DNA of 64,000 nt from NCBI GenBank assembly GCA_002286855.1, contig NRSV01000005.1, positions 682,001 through 746,000 of the forward strand. Direction: 5' to 3'. The DNA comes from Bipolaris cookei (Eukaryota; Ascomycota; Dothideomycetes; Pleosporales; Pleosporaceae). Below, piece by piece: positions 54,797 to 64,000 of the stretch (its first letter is position 1; each line of letters opens with the position of its first letter). A program made the position numbers and the translations under genes. The notes beneath the pieces were generated by a model. That model made no database searches. It was not told the origin of the DNA and saw nothing but the letters and a program-made list of their open reading frames with translations.

Positions 54797-56123
54797 ATGT
54801 CGAGCAATTCCAATTCAGACATTTTAATTGTAAGTGACTAATTACGTTGTGGTAATGCATTGCTTGTGTTCGCACCACTCTACATTCATCTGGACTTGTA
54901 GTAGGTATACGGCATGTACCAAGGAGTCATGAAACGAGAAATTTTGAAGAAATAGAAAAGAGCACATGGCGATAATCGGAAAACTAACGAAAAGAAACTC
55001 TAGGCAGGCGCAATTGCAGCCTTTACAGTCGATCTCCTTGTATACCCGCTTGACACGCTGAAAACACGCATCCAATCACCCAACTATGCAAAAGTGTATA
55101 CAAATCCGCAGACGGGGAAGCCAAACCCAGCTTTATTCCGGGGTGTATATCAAGGAATCGGCAGTGTGATAATAGCTACACTACCCTCATGTAAGAAACA
55201 TCCATTCATTTCTATTACTCCCTTCATTATATCCGTAGTCCTCAAGACTTGATCCCTCAAAATTCTTAATCCTCAACTATAAATTCCCAGCAAATCTAAC
55301 CCCAACAAAAGCAGGAGCATTCTTCACAACCTACGAACGCACAAAATCCCTCTTCGCACATCTAAATACCACCTCCTCTTCCCCCACCGGCCTTCTCCCC
55401 ACACCCCTAATCCACGCCTCGGCCTCCTCTCTCGCCGAACTCGTCTCCTGCGCCATCCTCACCCCCGCAGAAGTAATAAAGCAAAATGCACAGATGGTCT
55501 CTTCCTCCTCCTCCCCGTCCTCATCAACAAACGCAACCCTCCAAACCCTCTCGAAATTCCGTTCAAACCCCCTCGCCCTCTGGCGCGGCTACACCGCGCT
55601 AGCAGGGCGCAACTTACCCTTTACAGCGATGCAATTCCCCTTGCTGGAACACCTCAAGGAAGCGATTAAGCAGTATCGCGATGAGCGCGGGTTAACGCGT
55701 GGTACGATTGTGGAAAGCGGGTGCATCACTGCGTTTAGTGCTGGTACGGCTGGAGCTGTGGCGGCTGTGCTTACAACACCGATTGATGTGGTGAAGACGC
55801 GGATTATGCTTGCGGCGGCGGAGGGGCCGGGGGAGGCGAAGGGACGGGAGGCGAAGGGACGGGAGGCGAAGGGGGCAAAGGAGGTGATTAATAGTGTAGC
55901 GAGAGATTTGTTGCAGGAGAGTGAGAGGGGGAGGAAGAGTAGTTGGGGGATTGGAAGGGAGATTATGGCCGAGAAGGGGGTAAAGGGGTTGTGGAGGGGT
56001 GGTGCGCTGAGGGCTGTGTGGACGTTTGTGGGGGCGGGGTTGTATTTGGGGGCGTATGAGACGGGTAGGGTGTATCTTGCTAGTCGGCGAGGGGATGAGA
56101 TTAGTGGAGAGGATTTGATGTAG
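54797..56123 (+). CDS. mitochondrial carrier, S-adenosylmethionine-carrier type
   Basis: Inner-membrane solute carrier of the SLC25 family. Exons 54797-54829 (MSSNSNSDILI), 55004-55190 and 55291-56123 encode 350 residues. Three carrier signatures: YPLDTLKTR, TPAEVIKQN and TPIDVVKTR. The second and third are like Pet8/SLC25A26, which import S-adenosylmethionine into mitochondria, but the length exceeds Pet8 because of loop insertions, including a Ser/Thr-rich loop and an EAKGR repeat after the third signature; a paralogue with another substrate is possible. Exon 3 starts at the CCCAG acceptor before CAAATC; a closer acceptor would create a stop. Confidence 0.88.
55831..55873. repeat. 15-bp tandem repeat in carrier gene
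   Basis: Nearly three copies of a 15-bp unit encoding EAKGR in a matrix loop of the carrier. Confidence 0.9.
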
Positions 56124-56548
56124 AGGTGATTGTTGGGAATGAAAAGATATGACATGTCTTCAGCAGAAACAGAACAACCGGGCTTTAGACGATCTCAGAT
56201 GAATGGATGTTACATATCGTATGATATTTTAATTAATTTTCATCCATGGCTAACGGAACTTTTCTCCTCCGCTGTCCATAAAATATCTGTTTCCACTGTA
56301 GACCTAGATAGGAGGAAGGGAGAGGAAAAGGGGGTATATCTACATGTCACATCATAACCTTGTCCCATAACACCCCGAGAAAAAAATCGCCCAAAACCCA
56401 CGGGGAAGATCAGGTTCCTACTGATGAATTCCCCTCTTACCCTGGAACGCCCAGAATCTCACTTTTCGTTAAATCATACCATAGCGTAGACCGCTCTCCA
56501 ACCAGAAACAGGACGAAGAGCAAAAGAAAACAACCCCACCTCAGACGA
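56124..56548. other. convergent 3' flanks
   Basis: 425 bp between the converging carrier and RING genes. No gene seen. Confidence 0.4.
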
Positions 56549-58118
56549 CTACAACTTAGTGTCCTGCCTGTTTGTATCACTGAGGCGTCGAAACGGGCCT
56601 TGAGACATGACACTAGGGCCGGGCCTAGTGCCAGTGGCGCGTGTTGGGTTGCTGCCGCTTGCCGTTGCGGCTGCGGTACCTGGAGTTCTGGAGTTGCCAG
56701 CGGCATTGGAACGTTGCTGGAGTGTTGCGCTGACCACCCACTGCAAATGCATGCGCATGTTGCTGATCGCCGCGTTGACGTGCAGCATCTCGTCTTTGGT
56801 GCGCTGACTCTCGTTGATGATCATCATGTTTGTGCGCCCGTCGAGGTCGGTGAGGGCATTGGCGATGCGAGATACTTCCTCGCGGAGGGAGTCGTGCAGT
56901 GTGAGTAGATGGTGAATCTGCGAGTCGAAAGGTGGTTGGGTAGCGTTGCCATCAGTGGTTGATGGGACAGGTGGAAACGAGGCTGGTGGCAGTCGGAAGT
57001 CGAGTGTTGTTGCTTGAGGGTCAGTGTCATTGGCATTCAAGGGGTCCGTGACTGGGAAAGAAGTGTCGTTTCCATTGGCGGGGTAAAGGTAGTTTGTGAT
57101 ATTGGTGAGGCCGTCTTCGAGGATGCCAACCTTCCTCGTGAGGGGTTCCATACGCGCTTCATTCCTCTCAATCCTGGCTTGCTGCTCGCGGAAGTGAGGC
57201 GCCATTGTTGCCATTGGACAGGCGGCTTCATGTGCGATAACCTGGACACGCTCGGCGTGGAACTTGCACCCCACAATTGTTCCCTGACACGAGATGATAT
57301 GCTTGGGGCAGTCGTTGTTGATGTGAGGCTTGAGGTCTAGACGAAGCACTTCAGCCGAGCATAATGTGCAGGACGTGATGCGATTTGCGCAGAACGTTCG
57401 CTGGTGCTCCTGTACGACAATAGTAAGTAGCCGCCGCATACGCATAGTTATCGACTAGGCTTACCTCGAGATCCCTCTTCATGAGCGAAGTATGACAGTC
57501 CTCACAGCTCACTGTGTAGTGCAGACAGCCCTTGTGAAAGTCTTTCTGGGTTGTTGGCAAGCGGCAGTCTACTGCTGAACACATGACGGGAGTGTATTCA
57601 CAGTACAGCATGACATGGTCGTGCACGTTGACGCGCTGGGCCTGCCAGTTGCAGCCTGCCTTTGTGTTTGGACATTTGACCACCAACTCATCAAGCATAG
57701 TCTCGACAATCTTGGGCACCGGGCGTATATCCTGATCCGTCTCAACAGCATGGCGGCACGTGGGACAGGTTCGGCGAGTGTGTTGCTGGGGCGCCCATGC
57801 ATGGTCGAGGCAGTCGCGGCAAAAGTAGTGTTCGCACGAGAGCTGGACGGGCTTGTCAAAGGGCATGTGGCAGATGAGGCAGACGAGGTTGCTGTCGGGG
57901 TCGGCGAGGTATTCGAGGTTCTGGAGCTCGGGCGGGACCTTGACGATGCGACTCTGTCGACGCTTGGATGAGGGTGAGTTTGACACACGAAGAGCCAAAG
58001 GCGAAGGACTGCCAGGAGGGCCACCGACCGTCATTCTCTCATCGTGGTCGTTGGCGGCGCTGGACGAGCGCGACGACCGCCGGTCTGCTGGAAACGGGAT
58101 GGGACCTGGCGAAGGCAT
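56549..58118 (-). CDS. RING and TRAF-type zinc-finger protein
   Basis: Exons 58118-57465 and 57409-56549, 504 residues. The C3HC4 RING finger reads CLIC...CEHYFCRDC...CPTC (residues about 76-118), so it is probably an E3 ubiquitin ligase. TRAF-type zinc fingers follow (CPNTKAGCNWQAQRVNVHDH, CSAVDCRLP...HYTVSCEDC, CPKHIISC...GCKFHAERVQVIAHEAAC). A predicted coiled coil lies around RIERNEARMEPLTRKVGILE. The intron (GTAAGC...GTACAG) joins KRDLE to EHQRTFC. The first in-frame ATG is 58118; sequence before it has an in-frame TAG. Substrates unknown. Confidence 0.88.
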
Positions 58119-58649
58119 GGCTGGGAGCGGCGGGGACAGGCTGGAGAGGAGCAGAGGTGGTGGCAGCGGAGTGGGCGGTGGTGGGGGTTGGAGCAACTAT
58201 GGGGCCTGGCGCGTGGTTTTATTATTTCCCAAGCAGGGCAGTGCCAGAAGCAAACATCATGGATGGCGGTCAAGAATGCACATGGTCCCGAAACAAAGGG
58301 AGCATGCGGGCAATGGGTGTACATGGTAACTTGGGTCCTCGTCCCCGCCAATCGGGCCTCTCCAGCCCCCGGCCACGTGCGGGTGGAGCGGACTTGTCGT
58401 CAGCGGTCCGCTCCTAGAGCAGACCAGAGCACCAGCCTTGTCTCCACCCGCCCAACCATCATCCCGTACATTGATTCCGCTCTCTGGCGCGGGTGCCTCA
58501 GGTCGTGGTATTATTATATCACCTTCCAGCATTGACGCCCTTTGCTGGTTCCCGTAGCGCCCCATCCTGCGCATCCGGCAACCACCAGCCATCCACCAAC
58601 CACTACTATCATTGCCATCAACACCACCACCACCACCACCACAGCAGCC
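58119..58649. other. divergent promoter
   Basis: 531 bp between the RING and SNARE genes. Contains a (CAC)n run at 58622-58641 just before the SNARE start and an in-frame upstream ATG at 58542 that could extend the SNARE by 36 residues. Confidence 0.4.
58622..58641. repeat. (CAC)n microsatellite
   Basis: About seven CAC units immediately upstream of the SNARE start codon. Confidence 0.9.
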
Positions 58650-59515
58650 ATGGCTACCAACCCTCCCCAGCTGTTCCTCCTGGCCGACCACATCAAACTC
58701 TCCCTGCTTGAGCGCCAACGCGCCCTCTTCCTCAACCTCCCCTCCAACAGCCAGGATGGCCAGATCTCGCGCTCCCTCGAGCAATTGCGGTCCGGCATTG
58801 AATCCCTAGAGTCGCAGGTCGAGGACACATCAGACGAGTAAGCAACCCACCCAACCTCCTTGGCTGGATCCACATTGTATGCGCCTTCATTTGCCAACAC
58901 ATCTACGCCTCCAGATCCATAACATCGCAATTGCCCCGCCTACGCACCCAGCTAGCCGAACTCACCGCGCAGTTTGACCATTCCGCCAACGCCTCGTCAT
59001 CATCCGCCACCCTCACAACCCCCAACGACCCATCTCTAGCCTCGGACTTTAGCGCTGCCCAAAAGAATAACACCTACACCAGCAGTAGATCCAAATCCGT
59101 CCGCTTCACCGACGCAGACGACGATGATGATGCTGCCAACCGCGCAGCCCTCTTCCCCTACCGCGACGACCCTTCCTCAGATCCCGACGCCGCACCTGAC
59201 CATTCCCACCTCGACAATCAACAGATCCACGAGTACCACAGCCAAGTCCTGCGTGACCAGGATGACCAGCTCGACCGCCTCGGTGCTAGCATCGGCCGCC
59301 AGCGCGAGCTTAGTATGCAGATTGGCCAGGAGCTAGACGACCACGTCATGCTGCTTGACGATGTTGAAGAGGGCGTAGATAGGCACCAGGCGCAATTTAA
59401 CCGTGCGCGTGGTCGTCTCGATCGGTTTTCGAGGAAGGCGAGGGAGAACTGGAGTTTGACGGTTATTGTGGTGCTCATTGTTATTCTTGTGTTGTTGATT
59501 ATTATTACAAAGTAG
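58650..59515 (+). CDS. Qc-type SNARE (Syn8/syntaxin-8-like)
   Basis: Membrane-fusion SNARE of the endosomal system. Exons 58650-58837 and 58915-59515 encode 262 residues. N-terminal helical region (MATNPPQLFLLADHIKLSLL), a disordered middle, then the SNARE motif (LRDQDDQLDRLGASIGRQRE to DRHQAQFNRARGRLDRFSRK) with the zero-layer Gln in MQIGQELDDH, and a C-terminal tail anchor (LTVIVVLIVILVLLIIITK) ending three residues before the stop. The intron joint restores DTSDESITSQL. Syn8 versus Tlg1 identity rests on overall layout only. Confidence 0.88.
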
Positions 59516-60128
59516 AGTCTCTTTCTTTCTTTCCTTCTTTCTCTCTTTCTGTTTCTTCTTCTCTGGAAGATTATTTCTACCAATGGCATGGTAATGGCGT
59601 TTTGGGACAGATGGGGATCTACTCGTAGTCATTTTCACCAGTTTTCTTCTCTCTAGACACTTCATCATCTTGTAGCAACAACACATTCGCTTGTGCATTA
59701 GCAATACTTTTTTTCGTTTTCTACTTTGTTATTTACTATATGTTTGCTTATTCCTCCTCGAAGGCTCACGCCACTAGCATACCCAATATCCGTTGTACCG
59801 GTCAAAACTTTGAATACAATAGTGATTGATGATGCTGCAACTCATACCATGTTTGCAAGCTAAAGGAGGGGGTATCATTGTCTTGATATACGCAAACGAA
59901 AAATAGACTATCTCTCTCCTTCTCTTCTTTTCCCTCTTGCTGCTTGTAGGATCCTAGGATTCCAAATGTGTATTAGACTAACACACACCACACACGACTT
60001 TTGCCTTGGTGTGCCTCGAGGGTACGGCTACGTGTCCATTCACCCATTCATGTGGTTAAGCCTTGGTCTTTGATAACTGATCGCTTCACAATGTCGGGTA
60101 GCTCAAGGCCTCCATTCCCCACACCCGC
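59516..60128. other. convergent 3' flanks
   Basis: 613 bp between SNARE and Ca-dependent carrier genes. CT-rich just after the SNARE stop. No gene seen. Confidence 0.4.
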
Positions 60129-62245
60129 TCATGGCAGGCCAATGATCTTTTTCGACTTGTCATATACAACGTACGTGATTGAAACAGCAGGAACAACCTT
60201 GAGTAGGTTCGGTGTGAGGCCCTTGAACAGTCCCCTCACACCCTCACCAGCAATCGTCTGCCTCGTCACGTCCATGATGCCAGTGTACGTCCTGGGATGC
60301 AGCACAGTGCCTTGGCTCTGTAGTCGTGTCCGGAGGAGGTTGAGCGGATAAACGGCACTGGCTCCAAACGCGCCAGAGAATCCACCAATAGCTGCCGTCA
60401 TGAAGCCGCCAGGTTCTGCGTCTTGCTCATGGCATCCAAGCCTCTTCGCATTGCGCCGGGCCACGTAGCGTTTGAGATACTCAAATGTGCCCAAGTCAAG
60501 TGCCGCATATGGAAAGATGCCCAAAATGCCCATGGGCAATCCACGGTAATATGCGACAATGCCGCCAGAGGTCCACATCTTTTTTGCTGTGGCCCAGATC
60601 AGGCGATTGCCATGTAAACCACCAGAAACAGTCTCGCATTGCATACGGCTGGAGACAGTTAGCCCGTTATAACGTCCAACAACTGGGATTTACCCACAAT
60701 TTCAAAGTATCAATCGGATAGACGGCGAATTGTGAGACCATTCCTATAACTGTTTAGCTTCTGCATCTTCAACACGGTATCGTGGCACCTACCAGCAAGA
60801 CCTCCAGCGACAAACTTTGACCACGAGTGAATAGTTGCAGTGTCATTATGTCCTTCAATCTTAGCAAAGATGCGTTTCGCAGCCTGGGCAAGTTAGGAGT
60901 GTGTTGTGTATACTTCCAAGTATATTTACCTCGTAAGAACCGAATTTAATGGCTGATTCTGGCATCACCTTGACCACATTCAAGCCATTGCCTGGCATGC
61001 CTCGTCAGTCTAAGCCAGTTGAAGGTCGTCTGGAACACCTACCAGCGTACAGACTACGCATGCCGCCAGCCTGCCATAGCTCCTTGGTGGCGGTCGCAAG
61101 TGGTCTCCAAGCGTTCATAGCAGCCTTGACAATGTTGCCATGTTTCGCTGCGACAACAGCTTCTTCCGCCACACTGGTCTGAGCTATGAGGTAGACTTTT
61201 AAACGATCGAGGGGAGCAGTAGAGGTACGAGAAACAATGCCTGCGATGCCTCCCGCCACGAAATAGCCTGGATTGGGAACACAAGCAATCAGCATGGTTC
61301 CTAAGCTCTCTATGATGCCTGCCTGTATCTCTTCGACAGAAGACTTAGTCTTCTCGTCATTAGATCGTGGCGGGAGGGTGTCTGGGAAGGCAAGCGCCGA
61401 ACTCGAAGGTGATACCACATCGAGCGGCGCATGATGTTCTGATGGAAGGGGTTTGTAGGGCGGTGTATGCGCTACAAGGAAAAGGGAACCGAATAGAAAA
61501 CGAAGAAAACGCTGTGCAGTACCTAAGCCTTGGATTGTGTCATCACTTATGAGGACATCGCCCTCTTGATTGACTTTCATCGTGGCCGAGAAGTAGGACA
61601 TGACGGCGCCCAGCGACGGCTCACTGACGGGTATGAAAAGAAGAAAGTCTCTTTTGAGCTGGTTAGCATACTTGTACAGATGCCAGGCTTCATGTAGCGG
61701 CGAAGTCGGTTACGTACCGCCATTCCTCGAAACTGATAACCCCATCATTATTTGTGTCTACTTCCGCGAAGAAGGTATCAAGGCTTCTGTTAGGAACCGT
61801 GAGACCAGCGGTTCTCAATGCAGAGCGCAGCTCCTCCTTTGACAACTTTCCGTCGCGGTTGTAGTCGATAGTTTGGAAGAGGTGACGGAGTTCCTTTTCG
61901 GTCTCGTGCACAAAGGTGCGAAACTCTGCAAAGCGGCGGGTCAGCAGGGCTCAGGCATTATACAGGCTCATGTCAAGACGACTGACCGTTATATGAGATC
62001 CTTCCGTTTCCGTCTGTATCGACAGCCTCCATCACCTCATCCAAGAGCTGGTCCGCATTTTTCAAGGCTACAGTATCCTCTTAGCGAAGGGACAAAAGTG
62101 CGAAATGTCGGCCCTTACGGTGGTCCAGCTTTCGCAGGCCCTTTTTGAGACCGGCAAGGTCGAGGTGGCCCTGCTTGCGCGTGTCGAGCGTCGACCATAG
62201 TTTGTCCACCCTGGCGTCGGTAACGCTTGCGCTTTGTGTGTCCAT
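60129..62245 (-). CDS. calcium-binding mitochondrial carrier (SCaMC/Sal1 type)
   Basis: Ca2+-regulated ATP-Mg/phosphate carrier of the inner membrane. Eight exons: 62245-62119, 62067-61987, 61925-61718, 61650-61043, 60991-60930, 60883-60793, 60743-60698, 60648-60129; 580 residues. The N-terminal half has four EF-hand units, the last three with good loops (DTDGNGRISYNE 59-70, DYNRDGKLSKEE 90-101, DTNNDGVISFEE 126-137); the first is degenerate. The carrier half has APLDRLK, YPIDTLKFR and YPLNLLRTR signatures; Asn replaces the acidic residue in the third. A long Pro/Ser-rich linker separates the halves. Small exons down to 46 nt explain why simple ORF tracks miss most of it. Confidence 0.94.
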
Positions 62246-62818
62246 TGTCGTCCTGCTATCTTCGGTCTATCATGGCTGAGGTCGCGACACGCGAGGGAGG
62301 GCGGCTATCGACACCGGGGCGAGGCAGATTACGGGTAGAATGACTGGCGGGGAGGATACAAGCTTGTAGGACTCGAACGTGGGGTATGAGGTCAGTCTCA
62401 AAGCTTGGAGAGGCTCGCTAAAAGAGGTTAGGCTGACAGACCGCGACGCTGAGGGAAGCCATGACAACCCCGGCTTTAGCTTACACATGATTGGGCCTGC
62501 ATCCATACACAACTACCACTTCTGTCCCGTTCTATCACTACCGTGCAAACTGCTCTTATCTCATGTATTGTTAGACGAGCCCTGTAAAAGTCAAAAGTCT
62601 GCTGTGCTCGGCCGGTGCTGTTATTCTGGTCTCTTGTTGCCTTGTTAACGTCGTACTAACTTTCGGCTTGACAAAACACCAGCCGGGAGGACGGTTCCTT
62701 ACAATCTTCTGTAACGCATACTGAACAAATCAAAGAGCAAGGCGTACACCGTGACTCCCACAAAACTCGTATATGGTTATTTAACACGGGCAAAGACTTG
62801 GAAAAGCAGATATCCAAC
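62246..62818. other. divergent promoter
   Basis: 573 bp between the Ca-dependent carrier and cyclin C, transcribed apart. No gene seen. Confidence 0.4.
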
Positions 62819-63790
62819 ATGTCATCCAGCTACTGGGAGTCTACCCAGCGGAAGTTCTGGACGTTTACGAAGCAAGACCTAGCCCTAGAGCGAAAGCGAA
62901 TGGAAGATGCGGAAAGAAACCTTGTTAACCTGTATCCCCTTCCGGACCGGAGACATCTGAGTATCTACTTCTCTCACCGTAAGTCTTGTGCGGCACGTCT
63001 GTAACCACTGCTGATGTGTTACAGAACTGTCGAAGATGGCAAGGCCTCTGGGTGTCCGGCAACAGGCCTTGGCTACTGCACAGGTCTATGTACGGCGCTT
63101 CTATACCAAAGTTGAGATACGGCGGACGAATCCGGCGCTTGTGCTGGCAACAGCCTTGTACCTGGCGTGCAAGATGGAGGAATGTCCACAGCACATTAGG
63201 ATGGTACTGGCAGAAGCGCGGCACTGCTGGGGTAACATGATGACCAAACGCATACCAAAACATTTTCTGACAGTGTTACAGATACTTCGTTTAACGATAT
63301 ATCTAAAATTGGCGAGTGCGAGTTCTCGCTGATATCAGAGATGAACTCGCAGTTGATACTCCACCACCCATACCGCAGCCTCGCTGACCTGCAAACCCAA
63401 TTCCAACTAACACAGGAAGAGAATGCGCTTGCATGGTCAATCATCAACGACCACTATCTCACAGACCTGCCTCTCCTGCACGCACCGCACGTGATTGCCA
63501 TTACAGCAATGTTCTTAGCAGTCGTGTTGAAACCGATCGGCTCGCAGGTTAATGCGGTGGGGATGAACAATGCACTTCAAACGCTGGGCAACGCTCGAGG
63601 CGGGCAAGGAATGCAGGCGCGGATACAAAAGCTAGTCGACTGGCTTGCCGAGAGCAATGTGGACATTGAGGCTGTCGTCGAATGCACCCAAGAGCTGATT
63701 TCGCTGTACGAAGTCTGGGAGTCGTATACGGACAAGACGTGCAAAGATCAGATTGCAAAGTTTGTCAAGGCAAGAGGCCTGGACAAGTAA
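62819..63790 (+). CDS. SSN8: cyclin C, Mediator kinase-module cyclin
   Basis: Cyclin partner of Cdk8 (Ssn3) in the Mediator kinase module, controlling RNA polymerase II transcription. Exons 62819-62978, 63025-63231 and 63282-63790 encode 291 residues, the family length. MSSSYWESTQRKFWTFTKQD is the characteristic cyclin C start. The cyclin box follows (MARPLGVRQQALATAQVYVR, NPALVLATALYLACKMEECP), then FNDISKIGECEFSLISEMNS and HHPYRSL. Both introns have GTAAGT/GTAACA donors and TTACAG acceptors. Confidence 0.96.
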
Positions 63791-64000
63791 AGTAGGGATT
63801 TACGACTGTGCTCGGTCGGTTTCTAGAAGTTGCGTGTTTGGGACATGTGCGGATTATGCCTTGAATGGAAACATGGCGAGTGGGTGGATGGGTGGAGGTT
63901 TGATGTTCCGTAGGCCGTAGCATGGAGGGTAACATAGTGTGCACGAGTCGCGCGACACGCAACATGGAACATTTGATAGATGGGATAGTTTGTGGTGGCT
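63791..64000. other. cyclin C 3' flank
   Basis: 210 bp to the window end; no feature seen. Confidence 0.35.

Overview
The window is nuclear DNA from a filamentous ascomycete (Pezizomycotina), most likely a dothideomycete of the Pleosporales type. The signs are short GT-AG introns of about 45-120 nt with CTAAC/CTGAC branch sites, 5-exon-or-fewer genes at about one per 2 kb, fungus-specific families (Zn2Cys6 regulator, CpcA bZIP, I78 inhibitor, Sld3) and pogo-like transposons whose stops look like repeat-induced point mutation (RIP). The order or species is inferred, not proven. Exon models were built by hand from splice consensus, reading-frame continuity and family motifs.

Layout. 0.6-6.9 kb: beta-tubulin (-), alkaline ceramidase (-), prefoldin subunit 1 (+), branched-chain 2-oxoacid dehydrogenase E2 (-). 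6.9-10 kb: a gene-poor stretch, then a secreted royal-jelly/yellow-family gene broken by one stop. 10.2-26 kb: Sld3 replication factor, a Ser-rich conserved fungal protein and a 2,458-residue low-complexity protein built of W/Lys modules, charged coiled coil and Pro-Glu tracts, all on +. 26.9-30 kb: CK2 beta (-) and a Zn2Cys6 regulator (-). 30-39 kb: accessory island with two pogo/Tc1 elements (30048-32500 and 36753-38552), the CpcA/GCN4-type bZIP with a two-uORF leader between them, and a strange inverted pair of tRNA-Leu copies. 39.4-46 kb: a small unknown gene, a SUZ-domain protein (-), an unknown conserved protein (+), DNA polymerase epsilon subunit Dpb4 (-), an I78 inhibitor (+). 46-64 kb: a fungal transcription-factor-like protein (-), Ric1 (-), tRNA-Leu(AAG), a SAM-type mitochondrial carrier (+), a RING/TRAF zinc-finger protein (-), a Syn8-like SNARE (+), a Ca2+-regulated mitochondrial carrier (-) and cyclin C (+).

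The genes are mostly unrelated housekeeping functions: cytoskeleton, sphingolipid turnover, replication, Golgi/endosome traffic, mitochondrial transport and Mediator. No biosynthetic cluster or operon-like unit is visible. The most unusual items are (1) a tRNA-Leu(UAG) gene whose T-loop is split by a 46-nt GTAAGT...CTAAC...CAG insertion, in addition to a normal anticodon-loop intron; (2) a hidden in-frame 69-residue coding block inside what would otherwise be an oversized first intron of CK2 beta; (3) a head-to-head composite pogo element bounded by 77-bp inverted repeats; (4) Tyr at beta-tubulin position 167; and (5) the giant modular protein.
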